47,124 nucleotides of DNA from the IMG/VR virus record IMGVR_UViG_3300042731_005056, positions 1-47,124 of that record. The stretch is one strand, 5' to 3'. The notes below the pieces were generated by a model. It saw only the letters and a program-made list of their open reading frames with translations. It was not told where the DNA came from and searched no databases. How positions within the stretch are numbered: the stretch's first letter is position 1; each line of letters starts with the position of its first letter. A program made the translations under genes and the position numbers. Positions 23,401 to 30,494 of the stretch are shown piece after piece. This stretch comes from a virus.

Positions 23401-24483
23401 CTAGAACGTTGCCGAGTACGCAACGCTAATCGATGCCCGTAACTTACCCATTGGTTGTTTTGGATCACCAGGCTCGAAAGTTGAATGCACTCGCATTGTC
23501 AACGAAAACGGTGTCTCGTAATCCAACAATGCGTCTGTCAACACATCGCGTGCTTTGTTGGTATCCCACTCCGAAAGCTGGAGCAGTGGAAGCTGACCAA
23601 ACGCTATGGGACCTGTCCTGACGAGCACACGATCTCCCACCAAGACCTCGATCTCTTCTACGTCCCAAGCGTTCTCGTGGACCTTGACTGTGATGAACTT
23701 GGGTGTGACAGACAGCAGCTCGCTGCTACCGATCTTGGAATCGGTATCTTTGAAGATGTCGAACGAGACATTCCGTTCGTAGCTGGTCACAGGTACGCAA
23801 CAAGTTCCGTATTGACTTGAACCCGCACACGTATCCACTTTCACACACTGAATTTCACACGTGTAGTCGTTGTCGGATGTCTCACACGAGATCCCATCAT
23901 CCACCCAATCCTGCAGATGACTGCAACCCCTATCGGGGACACAGCTATACCCGTTAATCAGCGGGTCTGTGTTACCTTTCTCTGTGACCGAAATCTTGTC
24001 CAACGAAGCCGTCACCTCCCGAAAAGGCGTAGCCGTCTCGAACGACTGCACGCCCCCATCACCTATAGGGACACCGCCATCGTCCAACAACACACCACCG
24101 TCACTCGTGTTACGCAGCACATTCTGCTCCGACACACAGGTGACCAAGTCCTTGTCACACACCAAACCCTCATCACACGTGTTGTTGCGATAACACGGTC
24201 CGCCCTTCACACCCTCGGGCAAGTTGATGCCCGTCGTGTCACCACCACACGCACCCAGAAAAAACACCACCAACGCCAAAAACATCGTCGTGTACTTCAT
24301 ACCCTTCTTGCTCCCTTCACTTTTGTCTTCCAGCCAAATGCGCCACTTATGGGCGTGCGCCCACAAAACAGCCAATGGCAACAAAATGATCATATCCGCA
24401 ACAGGCGCCTCGGTCACAAACACAAGCAACGGCAAAGCACCCACTAGACCCATGATGAATGCAAACAACATATCGCTACGCAT
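23401..24483 (-). CDS. membrane/lipoprotein with two in-frame starts
   Basis: The frame runs 360 codons from an ATG at 24483 with a strong AGGAAGG site. Residues 1-50 hold two hydrophobic segments. At codon 62 (ATG at 24300, behind GGGAGCAAGAAGG) a second start opens a perfect lipoprotein signal: MKYTTMFLALVVFFLGACGG, with lipobox LGAC. The mature part is Cys-rich (CYRNNTCDEGLVCD, CVPDRGCSHL, DNDYTCEIQC) with Asp-Gly-Gly repeats and a beta-rich end, in the style of myxobacterial surface lipoproteins. Either both forms are made, or only one start is used. A host-surface or exclusion role is possible. Confidence 0.75.
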   Translation of the reverse strand: MRSDMLFAFIMGLVGALPLLVFVTEAPVADMIILLPLAVLWAHAHKWRIWLEDKSEGSKKGMKYTTMFLALVVFFLGACGGDTTGINLPEGVKGGPCYRNNTCDEGLVCDKDLVTCVSEQNVLRNTSDGGVLLDDGGVPIGDGGVQSFETATPFREVTASLDKISVTEKGNTDPLINGYSCVPDRGCSHLQDWVDDGISCETSDNDYTCEIQCVKVDTCAGSSQYGTCCVPVTSYERNVSFDIFKDTDSKIGSSELLSVTPKFITVKVHENAWDVEEIEVLVGDRVLVRTGPIAFGQLPLLQLSEWDTNKARDVLTDALLDYETPFSLTMRVHSTFEPGDPKQPMGKLRASISVAYSATF

Positions 24484-24513
24484 TGTTCTGCCTTCCTAAT
24501 CCCTACACTGGTC

Positions 24514-24831
24514 CTAGTTCTGGGCCAGCTCCCTCAGAAACAACGCGATACTTTCAGCGTCTGGCTTCGCCAAACCCAACTTCTCACCCACATAGTTCGG
24601 ATCAAACTCACCAACCCGAAAGTGGTAAGCAGCCCTGAAGTTCTCCAGTACCACCAACAACCGATACCTATCGATGTCGATCTCCCTGGACTCAACATCT
24701 GCGATTGCAGAGCACGGCACCAAAAACATCGTGAAGTGTGTGCCTCGGCGTTGGTAAGAAACCGCCACTGAGCCAAACCGCAATGCGGTCTTGATTCTCG
24801 AAATTGATCCGTCTTCTAGTTTAGCCTTCAT
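24514..24831 (-). CDS. hypothetical protein
   Basis: The start is the ATG at 24831 because AAGGAG lies 6 nt before it; a GTG nine codons upstream is less likely. The 105-residue protein begins MKAKLEDGSISRIKT. It is mixed alpha/beta, with a beta-rich middle (FGSVAVSYQRRGTHFTMFLV) and a helical end (AESIALFLRELAQN). It overlaps the upstream gene by about 11 nt. Family and function are unknown; it belongs to the run of small accessory genes between helicase and primase. Confidence 0.65.
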   Translation of the reverse strand: MKAKLEDGSISRIKTALRFGSVAVSYQRRGTHFTMFLVPCSAIADVESREIDIDRYRLLVVLENFRAAYHFRVGEFDPNYVGEKLGLAKPDAESIALFLRELAQN

Positions 24832-25144
24832 CCTTTTCTCCTTCATTGTTCTGGCCACACATATTCAACAGCTTGTGCATGGCTTCTTGTGTTCCCTTGG
24901 TACTTTCCACAAATCGCTCAATAGCTAATTTGGCTTTAGGTCCACCAGAGTTGATCACATGCTTTACGCTCTCAAATTCACGATTACGGATAACCAACTC
25001 ACCCAAAGCCTGACCAACCTCCTGCGGAACCTGCTTTCCGCTACGCACAAATGAAGCAGCCAGCCGAGACATGAGATCGATCTGATACTGCATGTCCTTT
25101 CCTATCTTACGAATCAACCTCATCCTCTCAACTTTGCTACCCAT
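24821..25144 (-). CDS. helical hypothetical protein
   Basis: The ATG at 25144 follows AAGGAGAGTTTTG and overlaps the upstream stop. The 107-residue product (MGSKVERMRLIRKIGKDMQ) is highly helical and basic at first (LMSRLAASFVRSGKQV, ALGELVIRNREFESVKHV) and ends in an acidic tail (NNEGEKDEG). It could be a small four-helix or coiled-coil protein. I recognise no family. Confidence 0.62.
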   Translation of the reverse strand: MGSKVERMRLIRKIGKDMQYQIDLMSRLAASFVRSGKQVPQEVGQALGELVIRNREFESVKHVINSGGPKAKLAIERFVESTKGTQEAMHKLLNMCGQNNEGEKDEG

Positions 25145-25568
25145 CAAAACTCTCCTTCTTGTACTTCCAGTAACCCTCACGTTTAGGAAGCTTCTTCTCC
25201 TTTTGCTGCTCTACGGGTTCATCTCCTGGCTCGGATTGACCACCACCTACCAAGAGACCATCTTTGAATATGGCGTACTGAGGCAGGTCCTTGCTGTCCT
25301 CGTCCCTCGGCAATATGATCTGAAACGCTGCCAATTCGGTGCGGTCTTTCACCAAGCTCACTCGCGCAGCAACTCGCTCCTTGTTGCTTCCAAGACCAAC
25401 GATCACACGACCGTCAATCTCGATGCTGTAGTCACTGATGCTGCCCGCTTCACGCAACAGCAACCTGACATCAATGCCACCATCCTTAGACGTTGGCCCA
25501 GTCTCGACAGTCTTCTTTCGGGCATCGCTTTTGACCATCGCCCAGAAATTGCGTACGAAACGAGGCAT
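25137..25568 (-). CDS. hypothetical protein
   Basis: This 143-residue protein begins MPRFVRNFWAMVKSDARKK. A beta-rich centre (IDVRLLLREAGSISDYSIEI, VIVGLGSNKERVAARVSLV, AAFQIILPRDE) suggests a small sandwich or ferredoxin-like fold. The end is basic (KEKKLPKREGYWKYKKESF) and includes GYW, a loose echo of the AYW tail seen elsewhere but not at the terminus. It is coupled to both neighbours by short overlaps. Function is unknown. Confidence 0.65.
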   Translation of the reverse strand: MPRFVRNFWAMVKSDARKKTVETGPTSKDGGIDVRLLLREAGSISDYSIEIDGRVIVGLGSNKERVAARVSLVKDRTELAAFQIILPRDEDSKDLPQYAIFKDGLLVGGGQSEPGDEPVEQQKEKKLPKREGYWKYKKESFDG

Positions 25569-25792
25569 CAGCGACCTCCCTTATCGATCTTCTCGAACAG
25601 CTCCAACGCAGAGTGAAACCAATCACAACTGTATGAACCCGACAGTTCGATCAGTTCATTGACCCAACGCTGTAGATCAGTTCCTTCTTCAAACGCTTTG
25701 GACAAGCCATGCATAGCTTCCAGAATAGAAGCTACTCGACCTGCGTCCCTCCTCACCTTACTCAGAAGGGAACAGCTATTGTGTTTAGGCAT
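25568..25792 (-). CDS. small helical protein, paralogue of the next upstream gene
   Basis: The start is the ATG at 25792 behind AGGAA. The 74-residue product (MPKHNSCSLLSKVRRD) aligns end to end with the protein encoded at 25823-26041. Shared features are SLL/SLA-xK, AGR, an L-x-A-M helix, the EG-x-D/E turn, LNEL/VNEL, a Ser-Cys pair, W-F/L and a final helix. The two are adjacent, so this is a tandem duplication. The predicted fold is a small helical bundle. Function is unknown. Confidence 0.65.
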   Translation of the reverse strand: MPKHNSCSLLSKVRRDAGRVASILEAMHGLSKAFEEGTDLQRWVNELIELSGSYSCDWFHSALELFEKIDKGGR

Positions 25793-25822
25793 GTGTATTC
25801 CTTTCCTGCAAAGCAAGGGCGC

Positions 25823-26041
25823 CTATGCGCCCCGCTCCGCGTTGAATATGTCTTTAAGAAGGTTGGCAGTGTCGTCCAACCAGTGAACGCCAAAGCTGCA
25901 CGACAAATTATGCAGCTCATTCAAGTAGGGCTCTATGTCGCGGCCCTCTTCATAGGCCAGCTGCATTGCAGCCAACTGGCCCACCAGCAGGTTTAGCCTG
26001 CCAGCTTTGTTTTCGATCTTATCTGCTAACGATTTCCTCAT
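25823..26041 (-). CDS. small helical protein, paralogue of the gene at 25568
   Basis: The start is the ATG at 26041 behind AAAGGAA; the open frame further upstream covers an intergenic hairpin. The 72-residue product begins MRKSLADKIENKAGRLNLL and has the same layout as its downstream neighbour (AGRL, then AAMQLAYEEGRDIEPYLNEL, a Ser-Cys pair, HWLDDTANLLKDIF). It is followed after 30 nt by the duplicate. The repeated gene pair suggests dosage or divergence under selection. Function is unknown. Confidence 0.65.
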   Translation of the reverse strand: MRKSLADKIENKAGRLNLLVGQLAAMQLAYEEGRDIEPYLNELHNLSCSFGVHWLDDTANLLKDIFNAERGA

Positions 26042-26097
26042 TGGTTTTCCTTTCGGTTGTGGACCTAGCTCTATGGGGCCTTCCAGTCTTTCGCTAG

Positions 26098-26132
26098 GCC
26101 ATGCCCCCGGCCGCCGTAGCGGCCACAGACTC
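26098..26132 (-). promoter_or_regulatory. UNCG-tetraloop hairpin in intergenic element
   Basis: Minus-strand RNA reads GGCCGC-UACG-GCGGCC at 26124-26109: a perfect 6-bp GC stem with a UACG loop closed by C-G, an exceptionally stable loop class. It is preceded by AGGAGTCTGT and followed by GGGGGCATGGCC, borders shared with the element at 23336-23382. It lies just after the stop of the gene at 26133. It may protect mRNA ends or act as a boundary; there is no U run. Confidence 0.5.
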
Positions 26133-26333
26133 CTATCCGTACACGAGATAGTGTGGTTTGCGCTCTCCACTGATCACCTTGTTGATCATCTCGGACAACG
26201 TGTCTCTGTTTTCTCGAACAAACTGACGCTTGGTCTGACGACTCGCTTTCCACATTCGATACAGCCCCTCGTCATTGTCCACCCACTGTTCGATATCTCT
26301 GAGTGTGAGCTTGTTCGCTGATCTTCTTGCCAT
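26133..26333 (-). CDS. small basic hypothetical protein
   Basis: The 66-residue product (MARRSANKLTLRDIEQWV) is helical and basic. It has a possible helix-turn-helix spacing in LTLRDIEQWVDNDEGLYRMW and a second basic helix FVRENRDTLSEMINKVISG. A clear AAGGAG site precedes the ATG. This size and pattern fit many small phage DNA- or RNA-contacting proteins, but I cannot name a family. Confidence 0.62.
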   Translation of the reverse strand: MARRSANKLTLRDIEQWVDNDEGLYRMWKASRQTKRQFVRENRDTLSEMINKVISGERKPHYLVYG

Positions 26334-26334
26334 G

Positions 26335-26526
26335 CTACTCCTTACAAAGCGCTTCCCACACCTCGGGATACTGCGCCTTCAGCTCGTTCAACTCCTTGAG
26401 GTACGCCACCAGCCGATCACTAGGTTCGCACCTACACTCTGAGCGCTCGCATAAAATCAGGTCAGACAAGCGACTCATCCTCTTTTTGACTTCGTCTTTA
26501 GTTTTAGTCACGTATGGATACTCCAC
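26335..26526 (-). CDS. small hypothetical protein, GTG start
   Basis: A GTG at 26526 follows GGAGCATGG and lies 19 nt inside the end of the upstream gene. The 63-residue product is charged and helical (KTKDEVKKRMSRLSDLIL), with a Cys pair in CERSECRCEPS and a C-terminal helix ELNELKAQYPEVWEALCK. One base separates it from the next gene. Function is unknown; the three cysteines could bind metal. Confidence 0.58.
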   Translation of the reverse strand: MEYPYVTKTKDEVKKRMSRLSDLILCERSECRCEPSDRLVAYLKELNELKAQYPEVWEALCKE

Positions 26527-26867
26527 CCATGCTCCGGAGACAGATTCACCGAAAACGTCGGTGCGCCACCGTCGCCGTTGTTGTCATGCGAGCCATGAAA
26601 GATAAGCCCACCGTTGAACCAGTATTCGTAGTCGCCGTTCGCGTTGCGCCGCTGCATCGTGAACGCGAAGCTGTAAGGTGCGAAATCCGTGAACAGCAAA
26701 CACTTGGTGCGGCCGTAATCGATAGTCGCTGTGTTGACCCCATCGTCTACGCGGCATGCGTAACCGTCGAGGTAGTTGAGTCTGTCTTGGAGCTGTTTGA
26801 TCATTCCGATCTTCTCTGCGAATGCCTTGACCTCTGCCATGTGTTCTTTGTTTTCCACTACGAGCAT
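26508..26867 (-). CDS. conserved phage protein (DUF4120-like)
   Basis: This 119-residue protein has a helical start (MLVVENKEHMAEVKAFAEK). The second half matches my memory of a small conserved family: LNYLDGYACRVDDG, then CLLFTDFAPYSFAFTM, GGLIFHGSHD, GDGGAPTFSV and a final GWSIHT. DUF4120 has this GGLI-x-H and GW-x-IHT layout. The conserved His, Asp and Cys could form an active or metal site, but no activity is established. It has a good TAGGAGG site. Confidence 0.7.
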   Translation of the reverse strand: MLVVENKEHMAEVKAFAEKIGMIKQLQDRLNYLDGYACRVDDGVNTATIDYGRTKCLLFTDFAPYSFAFTMQRRNANGDYEYWFNGGLIFHGSHDNNGDGGAPTFSVNLSPEHGWSIHT

Positions 26868-26876
26868 TGTTGCCTC

Positions 26877-27116
26877 CTAGTTATCTGCACCTGGAAGACG
26901 TAATGCTTCCAGTCTCTCGGCTTCGTCCAATGTGGCGACTAAGCCGTGCGTGTTGAAAAAGTCCATGGCCCGCGCTTGCGCTGACCATGACGTGACACAG
27001 TGCGTGCTCTCATTTGCATGTATTGCGCGTGCCAACCTAAGCGCCGCACTATCCTCTACACCTGGGTAACTTCCCGCTGGATGCAACGTTTGAAGGTTCG
27101 CTTTCCGATTTTTCAC
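26877..27116 (-). CDS. small hypothetical protein, GTG start
   Basis: The frame begins at a GTG at 27116 behind TAGGAAGCAACA. The 79-residue product has a basic start (KNRKANLQTLHPAGS) and a helical middle (DSAALRLARAIHANES). Its acidic helical end is LDEAERLEALRLPGADN. It lies 9 nt before the DUF4120-like gene. No family is recognised. Confidence 0.58.
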   Translation of the reverse strand: MKNRKANLQTLHPAGSYPGVEDSAALRLARAIHANESTHCVTSWSAQARAMDFFNTHGLVATLDEAERLEALRLPGADN

Positions 27117-27125
27117 TGTTGCTTC

Positions 27126-27497
27126 CTAGCCGTTGATGACGTTGAGATGATGCTTGACCAGACGCTTGCTCTGTTGAACCAAACGAGCCAACGCCACAGC
27201 CTCGGTGTACTTCTGGTTGACCAAATCCTGGTCGTTGTTCTGGCGAGCCTTCTCGGCATCGCGGTAACAGTTGTCCAAGTCGGCCTGCAACCGACGGGAT
27301 CGTTTCTGCTCGGCCTTCAACAGCTTGCGCTGCCGATCTCTCTCCTGCTCTGCGCGGCGGGCAATCGCCACCTTGCTCTTGCTGGTATCCAGGTTGTGGC
27401 TCAACTCGCCACGCAAGTTGAAAAACGAATTGTGAAAGGCATCCTTGAACGGGTTGTTCTCAATCTTGTGTTCCCGCCTCTTGTTCTTGCGTTTCAT
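27126..27497 (-). CDS. basic coiled-coil hypothetical protein
   Basis: The 123-residue protein opens MKRKNKRREHKIENNPF. Residues 40-85 form a long charged helix with coiled-coil character (AIARRAEQERDRQRKLLKAE, then KRSRRLQADLDNCYRDAEK), and a second helical hairpin follows. It is strongly basic. It has its own AGGAGG site behind a leader hairpin that is repeated before the next gene upstream. It might bind RNA or DNA; family unknown. Confidence 0.65.
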   Translation of the reverse strand: MKRKNKRREHKIENNPFKDAFHNSFFNLRGELSHNLDTSKSKVAIARRAEQERDRQRKLLKAEQKRSRRLQADLDNCYRDAEKARQNNDQDLVNQKYTEAVALARLVQQSKRLVKHHLNVING

Positions 27498-27580
27498 GAT
27501 CTATACCTCCTGTTTCTTTGTTGGAGCCTGATTGCTCCCAGCTGCCCACAAGCACCATTGCTTATGAGCAGACGCAACAA
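27498..27580 (-). promoter_or_regulatory. repeated leader hairpin, copy A
   Basis: The 83-nt gap contains, as RNA, a small stem AAGCA/TGCTT and then GGAGCAATCAGGCTCC, a 5-bp stem with 6-nt loop, followed by AACAAAGAAACAGGAGG and the start codon region. The block GGAGCAATCARGCTCC-NACAANGAAA-NNAGGAG also stands before the next gene (copy B, 27950-28037). The shared arrangement suggests a common translational control site. Confidence 0.5.
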
Positions 27581-27949
27581 TCAGCCGTACAGTTTGTCTT
27601 GAAGCTCTTCGGACTTCTGCTGCAGTTCCGCCTCCAAATCATCCGCTTTTGCCGCCGTATTTGCGCAGTAACTTGACAGATCAACCGCTGCGTCATGCGC
27701 AGCGTCCAAAGCCGCGTGCAAAGCGTTGCACAGCCTCACAAATTCTTTGTCGTCGTACCGTGTATGGATACGGGGCTGCTTAACTGATCTTTTGACAGCA
27801 GCAAGCAAGCTCCGCAGCTCAAACCCTACTTCTTCGATCTCTCCCTCCACACCACCGTACAGACAGCTCTTCGTATCCTGCACAAGCACTTCACGATTGA
27901 TCTGCTGTATTTCGGAACGAAGTTCTTTTTTCTTCGTCTTGTTCGTCAT
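27581..27949 (-). CDS. helical hypothetical protein
   Basis: The start is the ATG at 27949 behind AAGGAGAGAGG; the upstream extension is leader sequence. The 122-residue product (MTNKTKKKELRSEIQQINRE) is helical throughout, with a long acidic C-terminal coiled coil (TAAKADDLEAELQQKSEELQ). The middle has ALHAALDAAHDAAVDLS. I recognise no family. Its leader is a repeat of the one before the downstream gene, so the two are probably co-regulated. Confidence 0.63.
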   Translation of the reverse strand: MTNKTKKKELRSEIQQINREVLVQDTKSCLYGGVEGEIEEVGFELRSLLAAVKRSVKQPRIHTRYDDKEFVRLCNALHAALDAAHDAAVDLSSYCANTAAKADDLEAELQQKSEELQDKLYG

Positions 27950-28037
27950 AGCCTCTCTCCTTGATTTCTTGTGGGAGCTTGATTGCTCCATCGCTTGCAC
28001 TTGGTATCTCAAATGCAAGCTGTGGAATCACCAAACC
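27950..28037 (-). promoter_or_regulatory. repeated leader hairpin, copy B
   Basis: As RNA this gap has a perfect 7-bp stem GCTTGCA/TGCAAGC, whose loop includes GATACCAAG, followed by GGAGCAATCAAGCTCC and then CACAAGAAATCAAGGAG, the ribosome site. The second hairpin and spacing match copy A at 27498-27580. The GATACC-TGCA-GCG order also recalls the operon-head 17-mer. No gene is present in the gap. Confidence 0.5.
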
Positions 28038-28307
28038 CTACTCTTTGATCATCGCCTCTACAGCCTCGTAAGCCTTTCTGTACACCTCGCTATCGACCAC
28101 CGTGGCTGTATTGGACAGATACGCCAACTGCGTCGTGAACAGCACCACAATCGGGTGCGTGTTTTTCCAATCTGTGCCGTGTCCCTCGGCGTTAGCTTCG
28201 TCACAGATAGCCTGCATAGCCTTCTCGAACGAGAAAACCACACCGCTAAGGTTGCACGCGTCCTGCACGCTCATCGCGTTTTGCCAATGCTTCTTGTCGA
28301 TTGCCAT
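28038..28307 (-). CDS. conserved hypothetical phage protein
   Basis: The start is the ATG at 28307, which overlaps the upstream stop (TGATG) with AAGGAG before it. The 89-residue protein (MAIDKKHWQNAMSVQDACN) contains a pattern I have seen in many phage and plasmid proteins: DACNLSGVV, a short helix, then an EA-x-x-G-x-GTDW-x-N-x-HPI core and a C-terminal helical hairpin. The function of that family is unknown to me. It is the second gene after a terminator. Confidence 0.7.
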   Translation of the reverse strand: MAIDKKHWQNAMSVQDACNLSGVVFSFEKAMQAICDEANAEGHGTDWKNTHPIVVLFTTQLAYLSNTATVVDSEVYRKAYEAVEAMIKE

Positions 28308-28663
28308 CAGTTCAGCTCCTTCAATGTGTTGATGTACTGCTCCAACATCTCCTTGACGCAGATGCCTTGGTAGTCGTTCAAAGCCAATGCCTCTTTGGGA
28401 CCGAAGGTGCCCACATCGTAGTTGGTATCCATGAAGTCGATACCGCCCAACGAATCGACCGGCTCCATACGCCCACACCCACCGCACTTCTTGCGCATGA
28501 CCAAGAACAAGCTCGTTACCTTGTTCTTATCGATGTCTGAGAACTCATCTTGATCGAGGTAGGAAAGGTCCGCGTCATCGTCATAGTCCCAAACGAAATC
28601 AACAACGATGCCGCGCTTGTCCAACTCTGCCAGCAGGTCACTGGCTGTGTGCTTCTCATCCAT
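28307..28663 (-). CDS. acidic hypothetical protein with Cys pair
   Basis: The start is the ATG at 28663 behind AAGGAG; the longer open frame runs into the terminator hairpin and is rejected. The 118-residue product is acidic (MDEKHTASDLLAELDKRG, FVWDYDDDADLSYLDQDEF). It has a possible half zinc site KKCGGCGR and a helical end (ICVKEMLEQYINTLKEL). It is the first gene after the terminator at 28696-28724. Family unknown. Confidence 0.65.
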   Translation of the reverse strand: MDEKHTASDLLAELDKRGIVVDFVWDYDDDADLSYLDQDEFSDIDKNKVTSLFLVMRKKCGGCGRMEPVDSLGGIDFMDTNYDVGTFGPKEALALNDYQGICVKEMLEQYINTLKELN

Positions 28664-28695
28664 TCCGTTTCTCCTTGTTTGAAATGGCCCAATAG

Positions 28696-28724
28696 AAAAC
28701 GCCCCGGCCTGAAGGACCGGGGCG
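28696..28724 (-). terminator. rho-independent terminator
   Basis: On the minus strand CGCCCCGG and CCGGGGCG form a perfect 8-bp GC stem with a 9-nt loop, followed by TTTTCTATT. It ends the helicase operon about 57 nt after the stop of the gene at 28781. The tail is only moderately U-rich, so some read-through into the next genes is likely. Confidence 0.8.
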
Positions 28725-28780
28725 CTTGTTTGCTGCGACACCTATAGTATAGCTATGACAAAATTTACACGCAGGTAGGA

Positions 28781-29185
28781 TCAGCTAGGACGAGATCTGT
28801 TGGACATGACCTCATGAACCAGTGTTTCTGCCTGACCTGGGTCTGCAGTGATCTCCTCATCCGAAAGGACAATGAGTGCTGACCCATTGGTTAGCTCAAT
28901 GTTTGGAAAGTCCGTCTTCTTGAGATCCACCAACCCATCCCGCTCTAGCTGCTGGTACGCTGCATTGAACATGCAAGCCGCTATGTTCACCGTGTCGAAT
29001 GTGAGTCGCACCTCGACCTCTGGCTCTACACGTACCTTTTGCACTGCGTCCGTCAACGTCTTCGTATGTCCGTGCAACTTTCCGTTTCGTACTAGTTCCG
29101 CATATCCTTTGCGGACCATGACCCGCAGCGTCTCTAAGATGAAGTCAGTTAGCTCGTCATCGTTGTCTGGTTGCTTCTCGCTCAT
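28781..29185 (-). CDS. hypothetical protein
   Basis: The ATG at 29185 overlaps the helicase stop as ATGA. The 134-residue acidic product (MSEKQPDNDDELTDFILETL) has helical ends and a central beta region (VEPEVEVRLTFDTVN), then LTNGSALIVLSDEEITADPG. It is the last gene of the helicase operon before the terminator. Co-translation with the helicase suggests a helper role, but no loader motif is visible (no Walker A). Confidence 0.65.
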   Translation of the reverse strand: MSEKQPDNDDELTDFILETLRVMVRKGYAELVRNGKLHGHTKTLTDAVQKVRVEPEVEVRLTFDTVNIAACMFNAAYQQLERDGLVDLKKTDFPNIELTNGSALIVLSDEEITADPGQAETLVHEVMSNRSRPS

Positions 29186-30480
29186 CCTTCCCTCACTACC
29201 TCGAAGAAACACATTCGTTCAAACGCCGTCTTGATCTTAATCGTTTTATACCTCGGACCGTTGCGGTTCTTGGCTATGTAAAGACGCATGATGTCGTCAT
29301 CAACTTCTTCCTTCGTTTGGTTGATAGTGATCACCACATCGCTGATGTTCATCTTGCCAATGTCCTCGGACACATCCTGCTCTGTATGTGTCTCCATGGA
29401 GATAGCCCCACGAGTCGCCTGTGTCGCCGTCCACACCGGAAGGCACATCTCACAAGCCAGTCCCCGCAGCTCCTCCGCAATGGCCGACAGCTCGTCTCGC
29501 TTCTCCTTGTAGTGTCGTGGAGGTTGGAGCAAGTCCAAGTAATCCACAATGATCAGGTCTGGGTCAAATCCCAAACTCATGCACTGCATGATGTGCGAGC
29601 GCAATGTGGCCACTGACGCTTGTTTGGTGGGGTACTCTTTGATCATCAGCGAGTTACCATAACGCTTGCCGTAACGTTCCAGCTTGCGTACGAGCTTCAC
29701 TTCTTCTTCGATGAGATCGTTGACAGGTATTTTGGTCAGTGCTGAATCATATCGAGCGGATACCTCGTCTTGGCTCAACTCCATGGTGTAGTGCAACACC
29801 TTCTTTTTGATCGTCAGTGCTCGCTTGGCACAATGACCCAAAGCAATTGACTTGCCTCGGTTGGTAGGGGCCATCCAAATCCCCAACTGCTTGACCTTGA
29901 GCCCGCCGTTGAGCAGAAGGTCTAACTCGGTCACGCCTGTGGGCATCGTGCGATAATAGGCACGGTCCACCTGGCGTCGCAGCCTTTCCGGCCAGTCGAT
30001 GAAATACTGCTCACCCAAGTCCAGTGTTTGGGTACCGACCTGCACCGCTTGGCGAACCATCTGCTCTATCTCCTCGAATTTCTCCTCTTTAAGCAATGCT
30101 GGCGATTCGAGCACAGCAGCTTTGATGGCTTGATGCCTACAGAAAGTCGACACTTCCTTCGCGATATACTCTCGATCTTGTACTTTGTTGTGAAGTCTCT
30201 GGAACACATTCGAGTATAGTGGTATATCAGATTTAGTGATCTTTGGTCGTGGACGTAGCCGACAAGCTTTGAGAATCTCGTTTTTCAACGCTTGCGCTCC
30301 CACACGCATCTGGTAGTCCAAGTAGTAGTCCCTCATCGTGCAGAAAAACCAGGCCAAGATCGAATCACTGAAGTATTCAGGTTGAACAAGATCGTGGGTC
30401 ATCATCAGGAAGTCGTAGTCCTGAAACATGAGCGCCAAGATCTCGACCTGAAAGTCACGGGAGAATTTGAATTGTGACAT
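29182..30480 (-). CDS. dnaB: DnaB-like replicative helicase
   Basis: This 432-residue helicase has an N-terminal helical domain (to about 130). The RecA-like motor follows, with Walker A APTNRGKS (about 204-211), a catalytic-Glu region HYTMELSQDEV, Walker B LIIVDYLDLLQPP (about 309-321) and an arginine-finger-like end (YIAKNRNGPR). It matches phage DnaB/gp41-type helicases that unwind at the fork with a separate primase. GTG (30483) and ATG (30480) are adjacent; I take ATG. The start codon lies inside a 31-bp palindrome, which suggests direct control of initiation or transcription. Confidence 0.9.
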   Translation of the reverse strand: MSQFKFSRDFQVEILALMFQDYDFLMMTHDLVQPEYFSDSILAWFFCTMRDYYLDYQMRVGAQALKNEILKACRLRPRPKITKSDIPLYSNVFQRLHNKVQDREYIAKEVSTFCRHQAIKAAVLESPALLKEEKFEEIEQMVRQAVQVGTQTLDLGEQYFIDWPERLRRQVDRAYYRTMPTGVTELDLLLNGGLKVKQLGIWMAPTNRGKSIALGHCAKRALTIKKKVLHYTMELSQDEVSARYDSALTKIPVNDLIEEEVKLVRKLERYGKRYGNSLMIKEYPTKQASVATLRSHIMQCMSLGFDPDLIIVDYLDLLQPPRHYKEKRDELSAIAEELRGLACEMCLPVWTATQATRGAISMETHTEQDVSEDIGKMNISDVVITINQTKEEVDDDIMRLYIAKNRNGPRYKTIKIKTAFERMCFFEVVREG

Positions 30481-30491
30481 CACAAATTCTC
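30461..30491. promoter_or_regulatory. 31-bp palindrome over the helicase start codon
   Basis: GAGAATTTG (30461-30469) and CAAATTCTC (30483-30491) are perfectly complementary. Inside them GAATTGTGA and TCACAAATTC form a second, near-perfect inverted repeat. The whole spans the helicase start codons at 30478-30483. It could be an operator for a dimeric repressor, an origin-type site, or an RNA hairpin hiding the start codon. Confidence 0.5.
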
Positions 30492-30494
30492 GCG

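Noticed and set aside
28741-28760. T7-like promoter look-alike (CTATACTATAGG on the minus strand)
   Set aside because: Only the core resembles a T7-type site, no single-subunit RNA polymerase gene is visible, and a terminator lies about 20 nt downstream.
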